Origin: Verrucomicrobiaceae bacterium
GTDB taxonomy: Bacteria > Verrucomicrobiota > Verrucomicrobiia > Verrucomicrobiales > DEV007
Direction of reading: 5' to 3'
DNA length: 64,000 bases
NCBI GenBank assembly: GCA_004211885.1
Contig: SHBV01000001.1
Coordinates: 1-64,000 of the forward strand
Positions 1 through 8,385 of this stretch are shown here, in pieces (the stretch's first letter is position 1; each line of letters opens with the position of its first letter). The notes under the pieces were generated by a model. It searched no databases. It saw only the letters and a list, made by a program, of their open reading frames with translations, and had not been told where the DNA came from. A program made the translations under genes and the position numbers.

Positions 1-285
1 GTCGGGGATGACCCTAATCCTCCACTATATGCAGTTCTTGCGTTCGGATTGCTTGTAACATTTTATGATAAGACTTGGGCTACTATCGTATGTTCATTTT
101 TGGCTATAGGTATCATTCTCTTATTTGCTCCGATGCCTAACGAAATGGGGAAGGATGCAGGAGTGAATGGATGGGCTATAGGCAAAGTATTAACAGTTGT
201 TGGGTTTACAGTCATGGTACTAACAAGATTCTTTGTCTTTGGAGGCAGTGCAGATAACACAACAAATCAGCTTGAAGATTTCTAG
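1..285 (+). CDS. C-terminal end of an unrecognised membrane protein (partial)
   Basis: The frame is open from the first base of the window and ends at the TAG at 283-285, so the gene starts upstream. About 94 residues are visible. They contain two strongly hydrophobic stretches, around LAIGIILLFAPM and VLTVVGFTVMVLTRFFVF, separated by a short loop, and end in a polar tail (NTTNQLEDF). This looks like the last two membrane-spanning helices of an integral membrane protein. The TTG at 49 could be taken as a start, but the uninterrupted frame before it makes that unlikely. I do not recognise the family, and the downstream genes give no hint of function. Confidence 0.6.
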   Translation, partial: VGDDPNPPLYAVLAFGLLVTFYDKTWATIVCSFLAIGIILLFAPMPNEMGKDAGVNGWAIGKVLTVVGFTVMVLTRFFVFGGSADNTTNQLEDF

Positions 286-320
286 ATTTCTGCAACTAAC
301 CAGCTAACGACCCCCGATTC

Positions 321-455
321 ATGGTCAGTTGTTCGGGGATCGTGAAGAGGGATCCGCTGCTGTCGAACCTCTACCTAACGCTGACAAATGCATTGGATGT
401 TCCCGCTGGGAGATTTTCTAATAGCAGCAGAACTCTTCCACAAATCATGACCTGA
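321..455 (+). pseudogene. Remnant of a DUF1552 protein C-terminus
   Basis: The 234-base gap between the membrane protein and the SGNH hydrolase has a short open frame ending at TGA 453-455. Its later part reads PLLSNLYLTLTNALDVP and then AGRFSNSSRTLPQI. From memory this resembles the C-terminal end of planctomycete/verrucomicrobial DUF1552 proteins, which have a PL-NL-LN-LDVP-RFGDSTG-L pattern. Only about 35 residues survive; no export signal or conserved core is present. I read it as a decayed end left by a rearrangement. The match is by eye. Confidence 0.4.
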
Positions 456-519
456 GCTACGGCCAACTCGCCTCTCTCGCAATGCTTGACTCGTCCCCCT
501 TGGAGCGTAGCATGGTAAG

Positions 520-1458
520 ATGTTTCGCTCACTTGTGAGCCTGCTGTGGCTCTTACTGATTCCTTGCTTCTGTTTTGCTGACGAACCAAACGAGAAGCCT
601 TTCGAACTACATGATGGTGATCGCGTTCTCTTCCTGGGAAGTTCATTCTTTGAGCGAGCACTCGAGCACGGCCACCTCGAGACAGCACTTGCTTTGCGTT
701 TCCCAGACCGAGACATCTCCTTTCGTAATGCGGGTTGGGATGGAGATACGGTATTCGGACACTCGCGAACTGGAGGAAGACGGCGAGCAGTCTTCGGTGA
801 TGAAGAGGAAGGCTTCCAGCGTATGGTTGAGCATGTTCAATCGCTGAAGCCCTCGGTAATCTTCCTCGCCTATGGAACTAACGAGTCGTTTGACGGTCCC
901 AGAGGAGTTGCCCGTTTCAAGAAAGGCCTCCATCGCCTTCTAGGGGCGCTCAAAGACAGAAGTAATGTGCGCTTCGTCTTCCTTTCTCCACTTCCTGTTA
1001 ATGCAACCTTTCTTCCCAATCCTTCTTACCACAAAGATCGGCAAGCAGCTCTGATTACCTACACAGAAGCACTACGTTCGGTCGCGGCTCAAATGGAATA
1101 CCCGTTCGTAGATTTACTTAGCTCCTTGGCTAAGGTCGAATTCACCAAGAACGGCCTTCATCCAAACGGTGCGGGTTACCGGTTTATTGCGGCTCAAATT
1201 GCCGACCAACTCGAACTCCCTTCTCCACGTATTAACCCGACTTCAGCCAAAGCGGAAGCACTTCGCGCCACGATTATCAAAAAGAACCTGCTTTATTTTC
1301 ATCGTTGGCGGCCTAGAAATGATGCCTTCGTTTATGGTGAGCGCAAAGACGAACAAAAGATCGCTCAAACCGAACCAGCGAAGTTCGAACCCTTCATTGC
1401 GAAACAAGAAACTCATATCCGTGCGATTTTGAAATCCATTGCCTCTGAGACTCCATGA
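520..1458 (+). CDS. Secreted SGNH/GDSL-family hydrolase
   Basis: This 312-residue protein starts with a signal peptide (MFRSLVSLLWLLLIPCFCFA) and so probably acts in the periplasm or outside. SGNH blocks are visible in order: block I as VLFLGSSFFE near residue 40 (nucleophile serine), block II as NAGWDGDT near 70, block III as YGTNES near 115, and block V as GLHPNGAGY near 215. The residue three before the block V histidine is Asn, where classical members have Asp. Such enzymes are esterases or lipases, often removing acetyl groups from sugars; the substrate cannot be read here. Its TGA overlaps the next ATG (ATGA), so it is probably translationally coupled to the propeller-cytochrome protein. 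Confidence 0.8.
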   Translation: MFRSLVSLLWLLLIPCFCFADEPNEKPFELHDGDRVLFLGSSFFERALEHGHLETALALRFPDRDISFRNAGWDGDTVFGHSRTGGRRRAVFGDEEEGFQRMVEHVQSLKPSVIFLAYGTNESFDGPRGVARFKKGLHRLLGALKDRSNVRFVFLSPLPVNATFLPNPSYHKDRQAALITYTEALRSVAAQMEYPFVDLLSSLAKVEFTKNGLHPNGAGYRFIAAQIADQLELPSPRINPTSAKAEALRATIIKKNLLYFHRWRPRNDAFVYGERKDEQKIAQTEPAKFEPFIAKQETHIRAILKSIASETP

Positions 1459-4424
1459 GCCACCTTACCTTTCTTCGTACGCTTTTAGCTCTTACAGCAG
1501 TAATTCTTTATGGCTCCACGGCTCTGGCACAGCGCGGCCTGAAGGATATACCATCGCCGGACCCTGCGATTGAGCAGGCTTCGTTCAAGCTCGCTGATGG
1601 GTTCGAAGTCAATCTCTGGGCAGCTGATCCACTTCTAGCCAAACCGATTCAAATCCAGTTCGATGCCGAGGGAAGGCTTTGGGTTGCTAGCAGTCGGACT
1701 TACCCTCAACTCAACGTCAATCAGGATCCGAGTGACAAAATCATCGTTCTTGAAGATACCGACAACGATGGTACTGCCGACCAGTCGACCGTTTACTACG
1801 ACAAGTTGATCATCCCTGGTGGCGTTCTTCCTGACAACGCCGGCGGAGCTTACGTTGCTCACGCGGAGAAACTCGTGCACCTGACAGACAATGATCGAGA
1901 TGGAGTCGCCGACAAAAGCGAAGTTCTCCTCTCTGGGTTTGGCACTGAGGACACCCACCACACCTTGCACCGCCTGAGCTGGGGGCCTGGTGGGTTGCTT
2001 TACATGTTGCAGGGATATTACATCGGCACCCATATCGAAACCCTGTACGGGCCACGCCGACTTAATGGTGGTGGACTCTGGGCATACAATACAATGACGC
2101 GTCGGCTCGAGATCTACAGCCGTGGCCTGATTAACCCCTGGGGCATGGCATTTGACCGCTGGGGTCAGACTTTTCAAACCGACGGCGCTGGTGGCGAAGG
2201 CGTTAATTATTCCTTTCCTGACGCCGTCTTTAAAGCATCACCACGCGAGAACCGAACTCTTTCTGGTCTCAATCCCCGTCGACCCAAGCTGTGTGGTATT
2301 GCTATCATCAGCGGCGACCATTTTCCCGGTACCTGGCAGGGAAACGTTCTTGCCAACGACTTTCGCGCCAATAATATCGATCGTTACTCGCTGGCTCCTG
2401 AGGCCAGTGGCTACACCTCGACCCTGCGCGACGACCTACTTCAATCCTCGCGCGTTTCCTTTCGTCCAATAGATATCGTGATGGGCCCAGACGGCGCCGT
2501 CTACATTGCTGACTGGTACAGTCCGATCATCCAACACGGTGAGGTCGACTTCAGAGACAAACGACGCGACCAAGTGCACGGACGTATCTGGCGCATCACT
2601 GCGAAGGGACGCGCACCTCTGAAGCGGAAGGAATACCAAAACGAGAGCATTGAAACCCTTCTCGAAATGCTCAAGGCACCTGAGGACTGGGTAAGGCTCA
2701 ATGCGAAACAGACTCTCAAGGGCCGGGTCGCGGAACTCGGCCTTGTACAAAAGGTCCGTACTTGGATTCGAGAGCTCGACAAAAGCGCTCCGAACTACGA
2801 GCACCACCGGCTGGAGGGACTCTGGGCCATGCAAACTATCGCCGCACGAGGTACACGCGAACTTGCTGTGCAAATAATCAACAATTCGCTCGAGCCCAAG
2901 GCCCGAGCCGCAGCGGCCAGAGTTCTATACCACAAACTGGGTTCGGTGGAGGACTTGGTCAGGGCAGTAAACGATCCCCATCCGCAAGTGCGACGCGAAG
3001 CTGTCACGACATTGGGGCAATATCAATCCGCAACTGCGGCAATGATAGCCCTTCAGGCTCTCGATCACCCTATGGACAAGTTCATAGACTTCGCACTTTG
3101 GCGTACTTGCCGAATTCTTGAACCTCACTGGCTACCGGCGTTTCAAACTGGCACCCTGAGTAATCTTGATGCCGACCAGATTACATTTGCCCTGAAGGCA
3201 GTCGAAAAACCACAAGCCTTAAGACCACTTGTTGCTATCGTTCGAGCAAACCCCAGTGAAGCTGACCCGGGCATCGTCCGCCTCATTGGAAAGATTGGGG
3301 GAATCGAAGATTTGGTGTCTTTGTTAAGTATCATTGAACATGGTGATGATTCGGTTTCTGAGGCAGCTGGTCTAGCCTTGCTCGAAGCCGCGCAGGACAG
3401 GGCCCTTACACCTCCAGCATCGCCGAATCGCCGCTCAGCGTGCAAACGACTTGCCGAATCCTCGCTAATCGGGGCGAAAAAGGCAGGCTTTCGGCTCATT
3501 GGCCTCTGGAAAGAAGAAGCACTCGCTCAGCATTTAGAAGACTACTTGAGCCACCCCAAGATTGACGAGGCCTCCGCTGCTCTGGCTGCAGCATTGAGCC
3601 TCGGAGACCTGGGCCGTGCCGACTTCATAGTAAAGGTTGCGAATGCAGATACAACGATCCGAAGATCTTCAATTCGCGCTGCATTGGTTGCCGCACTCAT
3701 GCGTATTGATACCAAACGTGCCGCGCCACTGGCCGCTGCTCTGCTCGAGCTTGGGACCTTCGAGCATTTTATCGAAGCTGCACTAACAAAGAAGGGTGCT
3801 TCCGAAGAGCTCGCGATTGCCCTGACCGACGTATCGATTCCCGAGACCGTTGCGGTCGAGGTGCTTCGGCTCGTCGAAACTGCGGGACAGAGCGGCTCTT
3901 CCCTTGCCAGTGCCGTTATCGAGGCGGGCAAGCTTCAGTTACAACCGCAGCGACTCAGTCAAGAGGCCATGGTCCAACTCCTCGAAAAGATCCCCTTTGG
4001 AAACGTTGGACGTGGAAAAGCCATTTACGCCCGAGCGAAGCTCGCTTGCGTCACCTGCCACATCATCGATGAGAAGGGTGGAGTTCTGGGCCCCGACTTG
4101 AGCAGCATCGGTTCAAGCGCTCCCCTAGATTATCTGATCGAGTCGCTGCTGAACCCAAGCAAGAAGATTAAGGAAGGCTATCGTATGGCCATGATCACAA
4201 ACAGAGAGGGTGACGTTTTCGCAGGAAGCATTGCCAGTGAAAACCAAAACGTCGTCGTGATTCGCAACTCCGCGGGCACGATCTCCCGCGTTCCCAAGGA
4301 ATCGATTGCCAAACGTGAAACTAGTCCCGTCTCGATGATGCCCTCGGGACTGGTGTCCTCCCTGCGAGAGGACGAATTCATTGACCTGATGTCATATCTT
4401 AGCTCACTGGGCAAAAACAACTAG
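1455..4424 (+). CDS. Secreted propeller / HEAT-repeat / PVC-type cytochrome c protein
   Basis: This 989-residue protein has a signal peptide (ends near ALAQ). Residues ~40-380 form a glucose/sorbosone-dehydrogenase-like beta-propeller (GLLYMLQGYYIG, INPWGMAFDRWGQTF, GPDGAVYIADWYSP). Alpha-helical HEAT-like repeats follow (~400-840). The last ~120 residues are the PVC-type haem-binding domain: CVTCH at 865-869, then LGPDLSSIG and a distal methionine candidate in SPVSMMPSGL. The family is thought to oxidise sugars in the periplasm and pass electrons to the attached haem, but substrates are not established. It overlaps the SGNH hydrolase gene by 4 bp. Codon use looks more GC-rich than in the region from 5700 to 9300. 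Confidence 0.85.
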   Translation: MSHLTFLRTLLALTAVILYGSTALAQRGLKDIPSPDPAIEQASFKLADGFEVNLWAADPLLAKPIQIQFDAEGRLWVASSRTYPQLNVNQDPSDKIIVLEDTDNDGTADQSTVYYDKLIIPGGVLPDNAGGAYVAHAEKLVHLTDNDRDGVADKSEVLLSGFGTEDTHHTLHRLSWGPGGLLYMLQGYYIGTHIETLYGPRRLNGGGLWAYNTMTRRLEIYSRGLINPWGMAFDRWGQTFQTDGAGGEGVNYSFPDAVFKASPRENRTLSGLNPRRPKLCGIAIISGDHFPGTWQGNVLANDFRANNIDRYSLAPEASGYTSTLRDDLLQSSRVSFRPIDIVMGPDGAVYIADWYSPIIQHGEVDFRDKRRDQVHGRIWRITAKGRAPLKRKEYQNESIETLLEMLKAPEDWVRLNAKQTLKGRVAELGLVQKVRTWIRELDKSAPNYEHHRLEGLWAMQTIAARGTRELAVQIINNSLEPKARAAAARVLYHKLGSVEDLVRAVNDPHPQVRREAVTTLGQYQSATAAMIALQALDHPMDKFIDFALWRTCRILEPHWLPAFQTGTLSNLDADQITFALKAVEKPQALRPLVAIVRANPSEADPGIVRLIGKIGGIEDLVSLLSIIEHGDDSVSEAAGLALLEAAQDRALTPPASPNRRSACKRLAESSLIGAKKAGFRLIGLWKEEALAQHLEDYLSHPKIDEASAALAAALSLGDLGRADFIVKVANADTTIRRSSIRAALVAALMRIDTKRAAPLAAALLELGTFEHFIEAALTKKGASEELAIALTDVSIPETVAVEVLRLVETAGQSGSSLASAVIEAGKLQLQPQRLSQEAMVQLLEKIPFGNVGRGKAIYARAKLACVTCHIIDEKGGVLGPDLSSIGSSAPLDYLIESLLNPSKKIKEGYRMAMITNREGDVFAGSIASENQNVVVIRNSAGTISRVPKESIAKRETSPVSMMPSGLVSSLREDEFIDLMSYLSSLGKNN

Positions 4425-4458
4425 GCAGATCAGTTATACCAGGCAGGCTAAGCTAGGA

Positions 4459-5694
4459 TTAAGATGCAATTGCATTGATCCCAACGTTCCACTCGGGGAA
4501 TGGGTCGGTGAAACGAGTCTTCCATTCTTCTTTATCCATAGCCAGTTCTTCGACGGTGAGGAGGGCGCTATCCAGCATTTTGGTAAGGGCCTCCTTATCC
4601 ATATCGGTTCCAATGAGTACCAATTCTTGGCGACAATCCCCATTTGGTTCTACACTGGATCGCTTGATTTCTTCAAGTTGATCAGGTTCTTCAGGCCAGT
4701 GTTCGCGTGGCACCGCTGCCCAGAAAAATCCGAAGCACTGGTTCTCGCACATTGCACCTGCCTGAGACCAATAACCTGCCATCTGAAGGCGGGTGGCGAG
4801 CCAGAAGAGGCCTTTGGACCGGATCACTCCAGGCCATTCCTGGCCGAAAACCTTATGGAGTCGCTCCGGATGAAACGGGACACGGCGTTCATAAACAAAA
4901 TTGGAGATTCCGTATTCCTCAGTCTCCGGGGTATATTCTAAAAGCGAGTCGAGCCATCCAGTCGTCTCTTCTGCTTCAGCCTGATTGTAAAGGCCGGTCC
5001 CCATTACCTGTTTCAATGCGATTTCTGAGTTGGTCGTTTCATGAATTGTAGCCTTAGGATTTAGTGACCTAATCATAGCATGAATGCGTCTAAGGTCCTC
5101 CTTAGAGATTAAATCGATTTTGTTTAAGAGGATCACATTGGCAAACTCGATCTGATCAACAAGCAAATTGACGATTGTTCGTTCGTCTTCTTCCCCGATT
5201 GCAGTGCCGCGTGATTGGAGTGTGTCTATACCCTCGTAGTCTTGAAGAAAGTTGAAAGCATCGACAACGGTGACCATAGTGTCAATTCCGGCGATATCCC
5301 CTAGTGAATTTCCCTCTTCGTCTCGGAAAGTGAAAGTTTCGGCTACCGGCATTGGTTCACTCACTCCGGTCGACTCGATGAGGAGGTGATCGAAACGACC
5401 TTCACGAGCCAGTTTCCCGATTTCGATGAGGAGGTCCTCCCTCAAAGTGCAGCAAATACACCCATTCGACATTTCAACCATCTTTTCCTCGGCATGGGAT
5501 AGGGTGGCATCGCCCGATCGGACAAGTGCAGCGTCGATGTTGACCTCACTCATATCATTGACAATTACGGCTACTTTCTTCCCTTCACGGTTCCGAAGAA
5601 TTTGATTCAGCAAAGTTGTTTTTCCTGCTCCTAGAAAACCAGACAGAACTGTAACGGGGAGTCGATCTCGATTAGATGTAGTTAGTGATTTCAT
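4459..5694 (-). CDS. COG0523 metal GTPase (CobW/YciC/ZNG1-like)
   Basis: The protein is a G3E-family GTPase of about 411 residues and probably a cytoplasmic metal, most likely zinc, chaperone. Visible motifs are Walker [10 protein letters not shown] (19-27), the COG0523 metal site GCICC (78-82), NKIDLI for guanine recognition, and a long CobW_C domain with [12 protein letters not shown] start nine codons upstream (5721) is possible but would abut an operator and lacks a ribosome site; the ATG at 5692-5694 leaves a normal leader. Two copies of a 19-bp palindrome sit 29-73 bp upstream. Zur-controlled expression is known for close relatives such as Bacillus YciC; here it is inferred. Confidence 0.85.
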   Translation of the reverse strand: MKSLTTSNRDRLPVTVLSGFLGAGKTTLLNQILRNREGKKVAVIVNDMSEVNIDAALVRSGDATLSHAEEKMVEMSNGCICCTLREDLLIEIGKLAREGRFDHLLIESTGVSEPMPVAETFTFRDEEGNSLGDIAGIDTMVTVVDAFNFLQDYEGIDTLQSRGTAIGEEDERTIVNLLVDQIEFANVILLNKIDLISKEDLRRIHAMIRSLNPKATIHETTNSEIALKQVMGTGLYNQAEAEETTGWLDSLLEYTPETEEYGISNFVYERRVPFHPERLHKVFGQEWPGVIRSKGLFWLATRLQMAGYWSQAGAMCENQCFGFFWAAVPREHWPEEPDQLEEIKRSSVEPNGDCRQELVLIGTDMDKEALTKMLDSALLTVEELAMDKEEWKTRFTDPFPEWNVGINAIAS

Positions 5695-5722
5695 GTTTAA
5701 AACGGAAAGAGAAATTCCCATT

Positions 5723-5741
5723 AACGCAACTTAGTTGCATT
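5723..5741. promoter_or_regulatory. Palindromic operator, copy 1 (upstream of the COG0523 gene)
   Basis: AACGCAA-CTTAG-TTGCATT: two 7-base half-sites (one mismatch) separated by 5 bases. It lies just upstream of the metal GTPase start region. Size and dyad symmetry fit a Fur-family repressor such as Zur; the regulator's identity is inferred from the target gene. Confidence 0.6.
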
Positions 5742-5748
5742 CCAAATT

Positions 5749-5767
5749 AACGCAAACAAATTGCATT
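5749..5767. promoter_or_regulatory. Palindromic operator, copy 2 (upstream of the COG0523 gene)
   Basis: AACGCAA-ACAAA-TTGCATT: the same half-sites and spacer length as copy 1, with centres 26 bp apart. The spacer sequence differs while the half-sites are identical, which points to selection on the half-sites. Paired sites suggest cooperative binding. Confidence 0.6.
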
Positions 5768-6296
5768 AATAAAGCCTATCTGCCTTCCTAGTTTTACGAA
5801 ATCATTAGGAAATAGAACATTGGGAATGGAGGGAATAACGCTATCGCTTTGCATGCTATCTACGAATCATTCGCCAGATTTAGCGGATTAGTTGTAGCCT
5901 GAGCCAAGTATAATAATGCCTAATATCTATTTAATAAATAGACTCGTTTACAGTTTGAAATAAAATGAATAATCCAATTAGAATAAAAAATAGCCTACCT
6001 AATACTTTTACTTAATTCAGAAAAAATTAAATTGGATCACCTAGATTTCTGTAGGCACCCACATTGCTAAATTCTTTGCGTCTTATCCAAAATTTCTTAA
6101 AGCTACTTTAATCGTATGAATAAAGTTATCCGAATAGAGCACCATTGAACGATGAATCCCCTCATTACAAAAGCGACCCAAGATCAGTGAGTATTAAATT
6201 AATGTTAGGGTTTGGTGATAGGCTAATGTAGTTATGAGAATATTACGGATTTAATATTAGTAATCTAAAACTAACCGGATTTCCTCAAAGCCTAGC
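5768..6296. other. AT-rich intergenic region without a recognisable gene
   Basis: This is the gap between the divergent metal GTPase and ThuA genes. It is strongly AT-rich and contains only very short frames with no plausible protein, no recognisable RNA gene and no clear terminator. It probably holds the two divergent promoters, flanked by the palindromic operators at either end. Confidence 0.5.
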
Positions 6297-6315
6297 AATG
6301 CAAATAACTTGCATT
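6297..6315. promoter_or_regulatory. Palindromic operator, copy 3 (upstream of the ThuA gene)
   Basis: AATGCAA-ATAAC-TTGCATT: a perfect 7-bp inverted repeat with the same 5-base spacer as the two copies at the COG0523 gene. It ends 28 bp before the ThuA start codon. The right half (TTGCAT, 6309-6314) could serve as a -35 element, 17 bases before a weak TACGAT at 6332-6337, so a bound protein would block the promoter. Confidence 0.6.
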
Positions 6316-6343
6316 AAAACAAGAGTGGTTTTACGATTTTAAT

Positions 6344-7282
6344 ATGAAAAAATCTCTATTTAAAAATTTTTCTTCTTTCCTCTTTTTGTTTTTAACTCTT
6401 AATGCGATCCATTCTTTATACGCTGAAGAGGCAAAGTCGACCGGTCAGAATACTGAGCAAATCAAGGTTCTTCTGATAGACGGTCAGAACAATCATGACT
6501 GGGTAAAATGTTCCCCAGTCATGATAGACACGCTTGAAGCCACTGGAAGATTTACAATTGAGCGCGCTACCGTTACTAAAAGTCGCGTCGCTGATTTCAG
6601 CCCAGACTTTACCAAGTACGATGTTATTCTCTCTAATTATAACGGTGATTCATGGACGGAAAAGACCAAATCAGATTTCGTTAAATACATTAAAGAGGGT
6701 GGTAACCTTGTCGTAGTCCACGCTGCAGATAATTCTTTTCCTAACTGGAAGGAGTACAACGAGATGATTGGCCTAGGTGGCTGGGGGGGGCGCAATGAGA
6801 AGCATGGACCCTACATATACTGGAAAGATGGTAAAGTGGTTCGAGATGAGTCTAAGGGTCGTGGCGGCTCTCATGGTCGACCTTTAGAGTACAATGTGGT
6901 TGTTCGCCAAGGAGACCATCCGATTACTAAGGGCTTGCCAGCTGAATTCCTTCAGGCAAAAGAAGAGCTCTACGATCGGTTGCGTGGTCCAGGAGAAAAT
7001 ATGAACATACTTGCTACCGCTTTAGCCAAAGGCGGATCCGAGCGTCACGAACCTGTTTTGATGACCATTACCTACGGGGAGGGGCGAATTTTTCATACCG
7101 TCATGGGACACGATAGCAAATCAATGCTCGGTATCGCTTTTCAAGAGACTCTCATCCGAGGCACTGAATGGGCTGCTACTGGAAAGGTTACGTTTCCGCC
7201 GGTAACGTCTGAGACTCTTCCGGCAGATACTGCCGCTTCTCGGGATCCGAAGGATATCAAGCCAGCGCGTCATAACAAATAG
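6344..7282 (+). CDS. Secreted ThuA-domain protein
   Basis: This 312-residue protein begins with a signal peptide (hydrophobic NFSSFLFLFLTLNAIHSLYA). The rest is a ThuA-type class I glutamine-amidotransferase-like fold: KVLLIDGQNNHDW near residue 41, YDVILSNYNGDSW near 95, GGNLVVVHAADNSF near 122, a DHPITKGLP segment and GEGRIFHTVMGHD near 255. ThuA was linked to trehalose uptake and metabolism in rhizobia; secreted versions in PVC bacteria have no settled activity. The DUF1080 gene follows 25 bp downstream, so the two likely form an operon. The perfect palindrome upstream suggests it shares a regulator with the COG0523 GTPase. Confidence 0.8.
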   Translation: MKKSLFKNFSSFLFLFLTLNAIHSLYAEEAKSTGQNTEQIKVLLIDGQNNHDWVKCSPVMIDTLEATGRFTIERATVTKSRVADFSPDFTKYDVILSNYNGDSWTEKTKSDFVKYIKEGGNLVVVHAADNSFPNWKEYNEMIGLGGWGGRNEKHGPYIYWKDGKVVRDESKGRGGSHGRPLEYNVVVRQGDHPITKGLPAEFLQAKEELYDRLRGPGENMNILATALAKGGSERHEPVLMTITYGEGRIFHTVMGHDSKSMLGIAFQETLIRGTEWAATGKVTFPPVTSETLPADTAASRDPKDIKPARHNK

Positions 7283-7307
7283 CTAAAGATTTTCGAACTC
7301 TACTGTC

Positions 7308-8108
7308 ATGAATCGATCCAAATTTATCCGCCTCGCCCTTGCCACTAGTGTTGTGCCGACCCTCGCGGTAGCCGCGGCCGATGAAACTGAGCGTCCGCCC
7401 AAGCCCAAAGATAAGAAAACTACAAAAACCAATGACAAAAAAAAGAAGTGGATTCAGCTTTTTAATGGTAAGGATCTGAGTGGTTGGACGCCGAAGATTC
7501 GCTATGAGAAGTTAGGAGAAGACAAGCGTAAAACTTTTCTAGTCGCTGACGGGGTCATCAAGGTCAATTACGAAAATTACGAAAACTTTAACCAGACCTT
7601 TGGTCACCTCTTTTACAAGACTCCTTACTCCCGGTACCGCCTTCGTGTGGAATATCGGTTCCTCGGTGAACAGTTGGAGGGTGGGCCCGGTTGGGCGTAC
7701 CGCAACAGTGGCCTCATGCTACACGGCCAAGATCCGAAAACAATGAAGATTGACCAAGATTTTCCCAACTCAATTGAGGTGCAGCTACTCGGTGGTGGTG
7801 GTGAAGGAAAACGTACGACTCTGAATTTGTGCACACCAGGAACGGATGTAATTATGAATGGCAAGCCACTTAAGAGACATTGTATCAATTCAAAATCCAA
7901 GACCTATCACGGTGATCAGTGGGTGACGGCTGAGGTCGTTGTTGATGGATCAAATAGCTTTAAGCATATCGTAGAGGGCGTAGTCGTACTGGAGTACCAA
8001 GGGCCTCACCTAAACGATGGAACTGAACTTGGTGGCGGAACGATCTCTTTGCAGAGCGAGAGCCACCCTTGCGAATTTCGAAAGGTAGAGCTGCTTCCCT
8101 TGGATTAA
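7308..8108 (+). CDS. Secreted DUF1080 (3-keto-disaccharide hydrolase family) protein
   Basis: The 266-residue protein has an N-terminal signal peptide (ends near VAAADE), a short Lys-rich linker, and then the concanavalin-like DUF1080 fold: WIQLFNGKDLSGWTP near residue 48, a GWAYRNSGLMLHGQ segment, SIEVQLLGGGGEG, and a closing ISLQSESHPCEFRKVEL. Some members of this Pfam family hydrolyse 3-keto-glycosides; many are only binding or scaffold proteins. It sits 25 bp after the ThuA gene on the same strand, the usual partnership in PVC genomes, and probably shares its promoter and palindromic operator. The substrate is unknown. Confidence 0.8.
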   Translation: MNRSKFIRLALATSVVPTLAVAAADETERPPKPKDKKTTKTNDKKKKWIQLFNGKDLSGWTPKIRYEKLGEDKRKTFLVADGVIKVNYENYENFNQTFGHLFYKTPYSRYRLRVEYRFLGEQLEGGPGWAYRNSGLMLHGQDPKTMKIDQDFPNSIEVQLLGGGGEGKRTTLNLCTPGTDVIMNGKPLKRHCINSKSKTYHGDQWVTAEVVVDGSNSFKHIVEGVVVLEYQGPHLNDGTELGGGTISLQSESHPCEFRKVELLPLD

Positions 8109-8109
8109 T

Positions 8110-8385
8110 AAATGTACCATAGTTTCTCTGCTGGCTGGAATTGATGCTCTTGTCCCAGTCTGGCTTGTAGTGAGTTCTATAATAATATCCGCAGATAACG
8201 ACTCTAGAGAATTAACGATAATTTTTGGAATAGAAGAAAGTGAAGATCTTATCAACTGGATCCCGGTAGAAGGTAATCATATCAAGACTATTGATGTGTC
8301 TGAAGGGAAGAGTTTCCATGGATTCGTTTTAGAGAAGTTAGTTGACTTGTTTTTAACTTTTAGTTGTTTGATAATGATGGCATGA
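8110..8385 (+). pseudogene. Fragment of a verrucomicrobial C-terminal surface module
   Basis: The frame is open from about 8104 to the TGA at 8383-8385; the only usual start inside is GTG at 8170. The encoded LTIIFGIEESEDLINWIPVEG matches the core of the C-terminal module of three or four large secreted proteins in this window (ESSNDLILWEE, SSADLKNWEE, YSLDLSDWE). The leading beta strands and the closing aromatic-R-V/F-N segment are missing, and no signal peptide exists, so this looks like a decayed gene end. Its stop overlaps the next gene's ATG (ATGA at 8382-8385), which leaves translational coupling as a formal alternative. Confidence 0.4.

Noticed and set aside
4464-4475. ATGCAATTGCAT palindrome near the end of the COG0523 gene
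   Set aside because: It shares half-site bases with the N5 operators but has no spacer and lies in codons for the last residues of the protein, so it is more likely chance.
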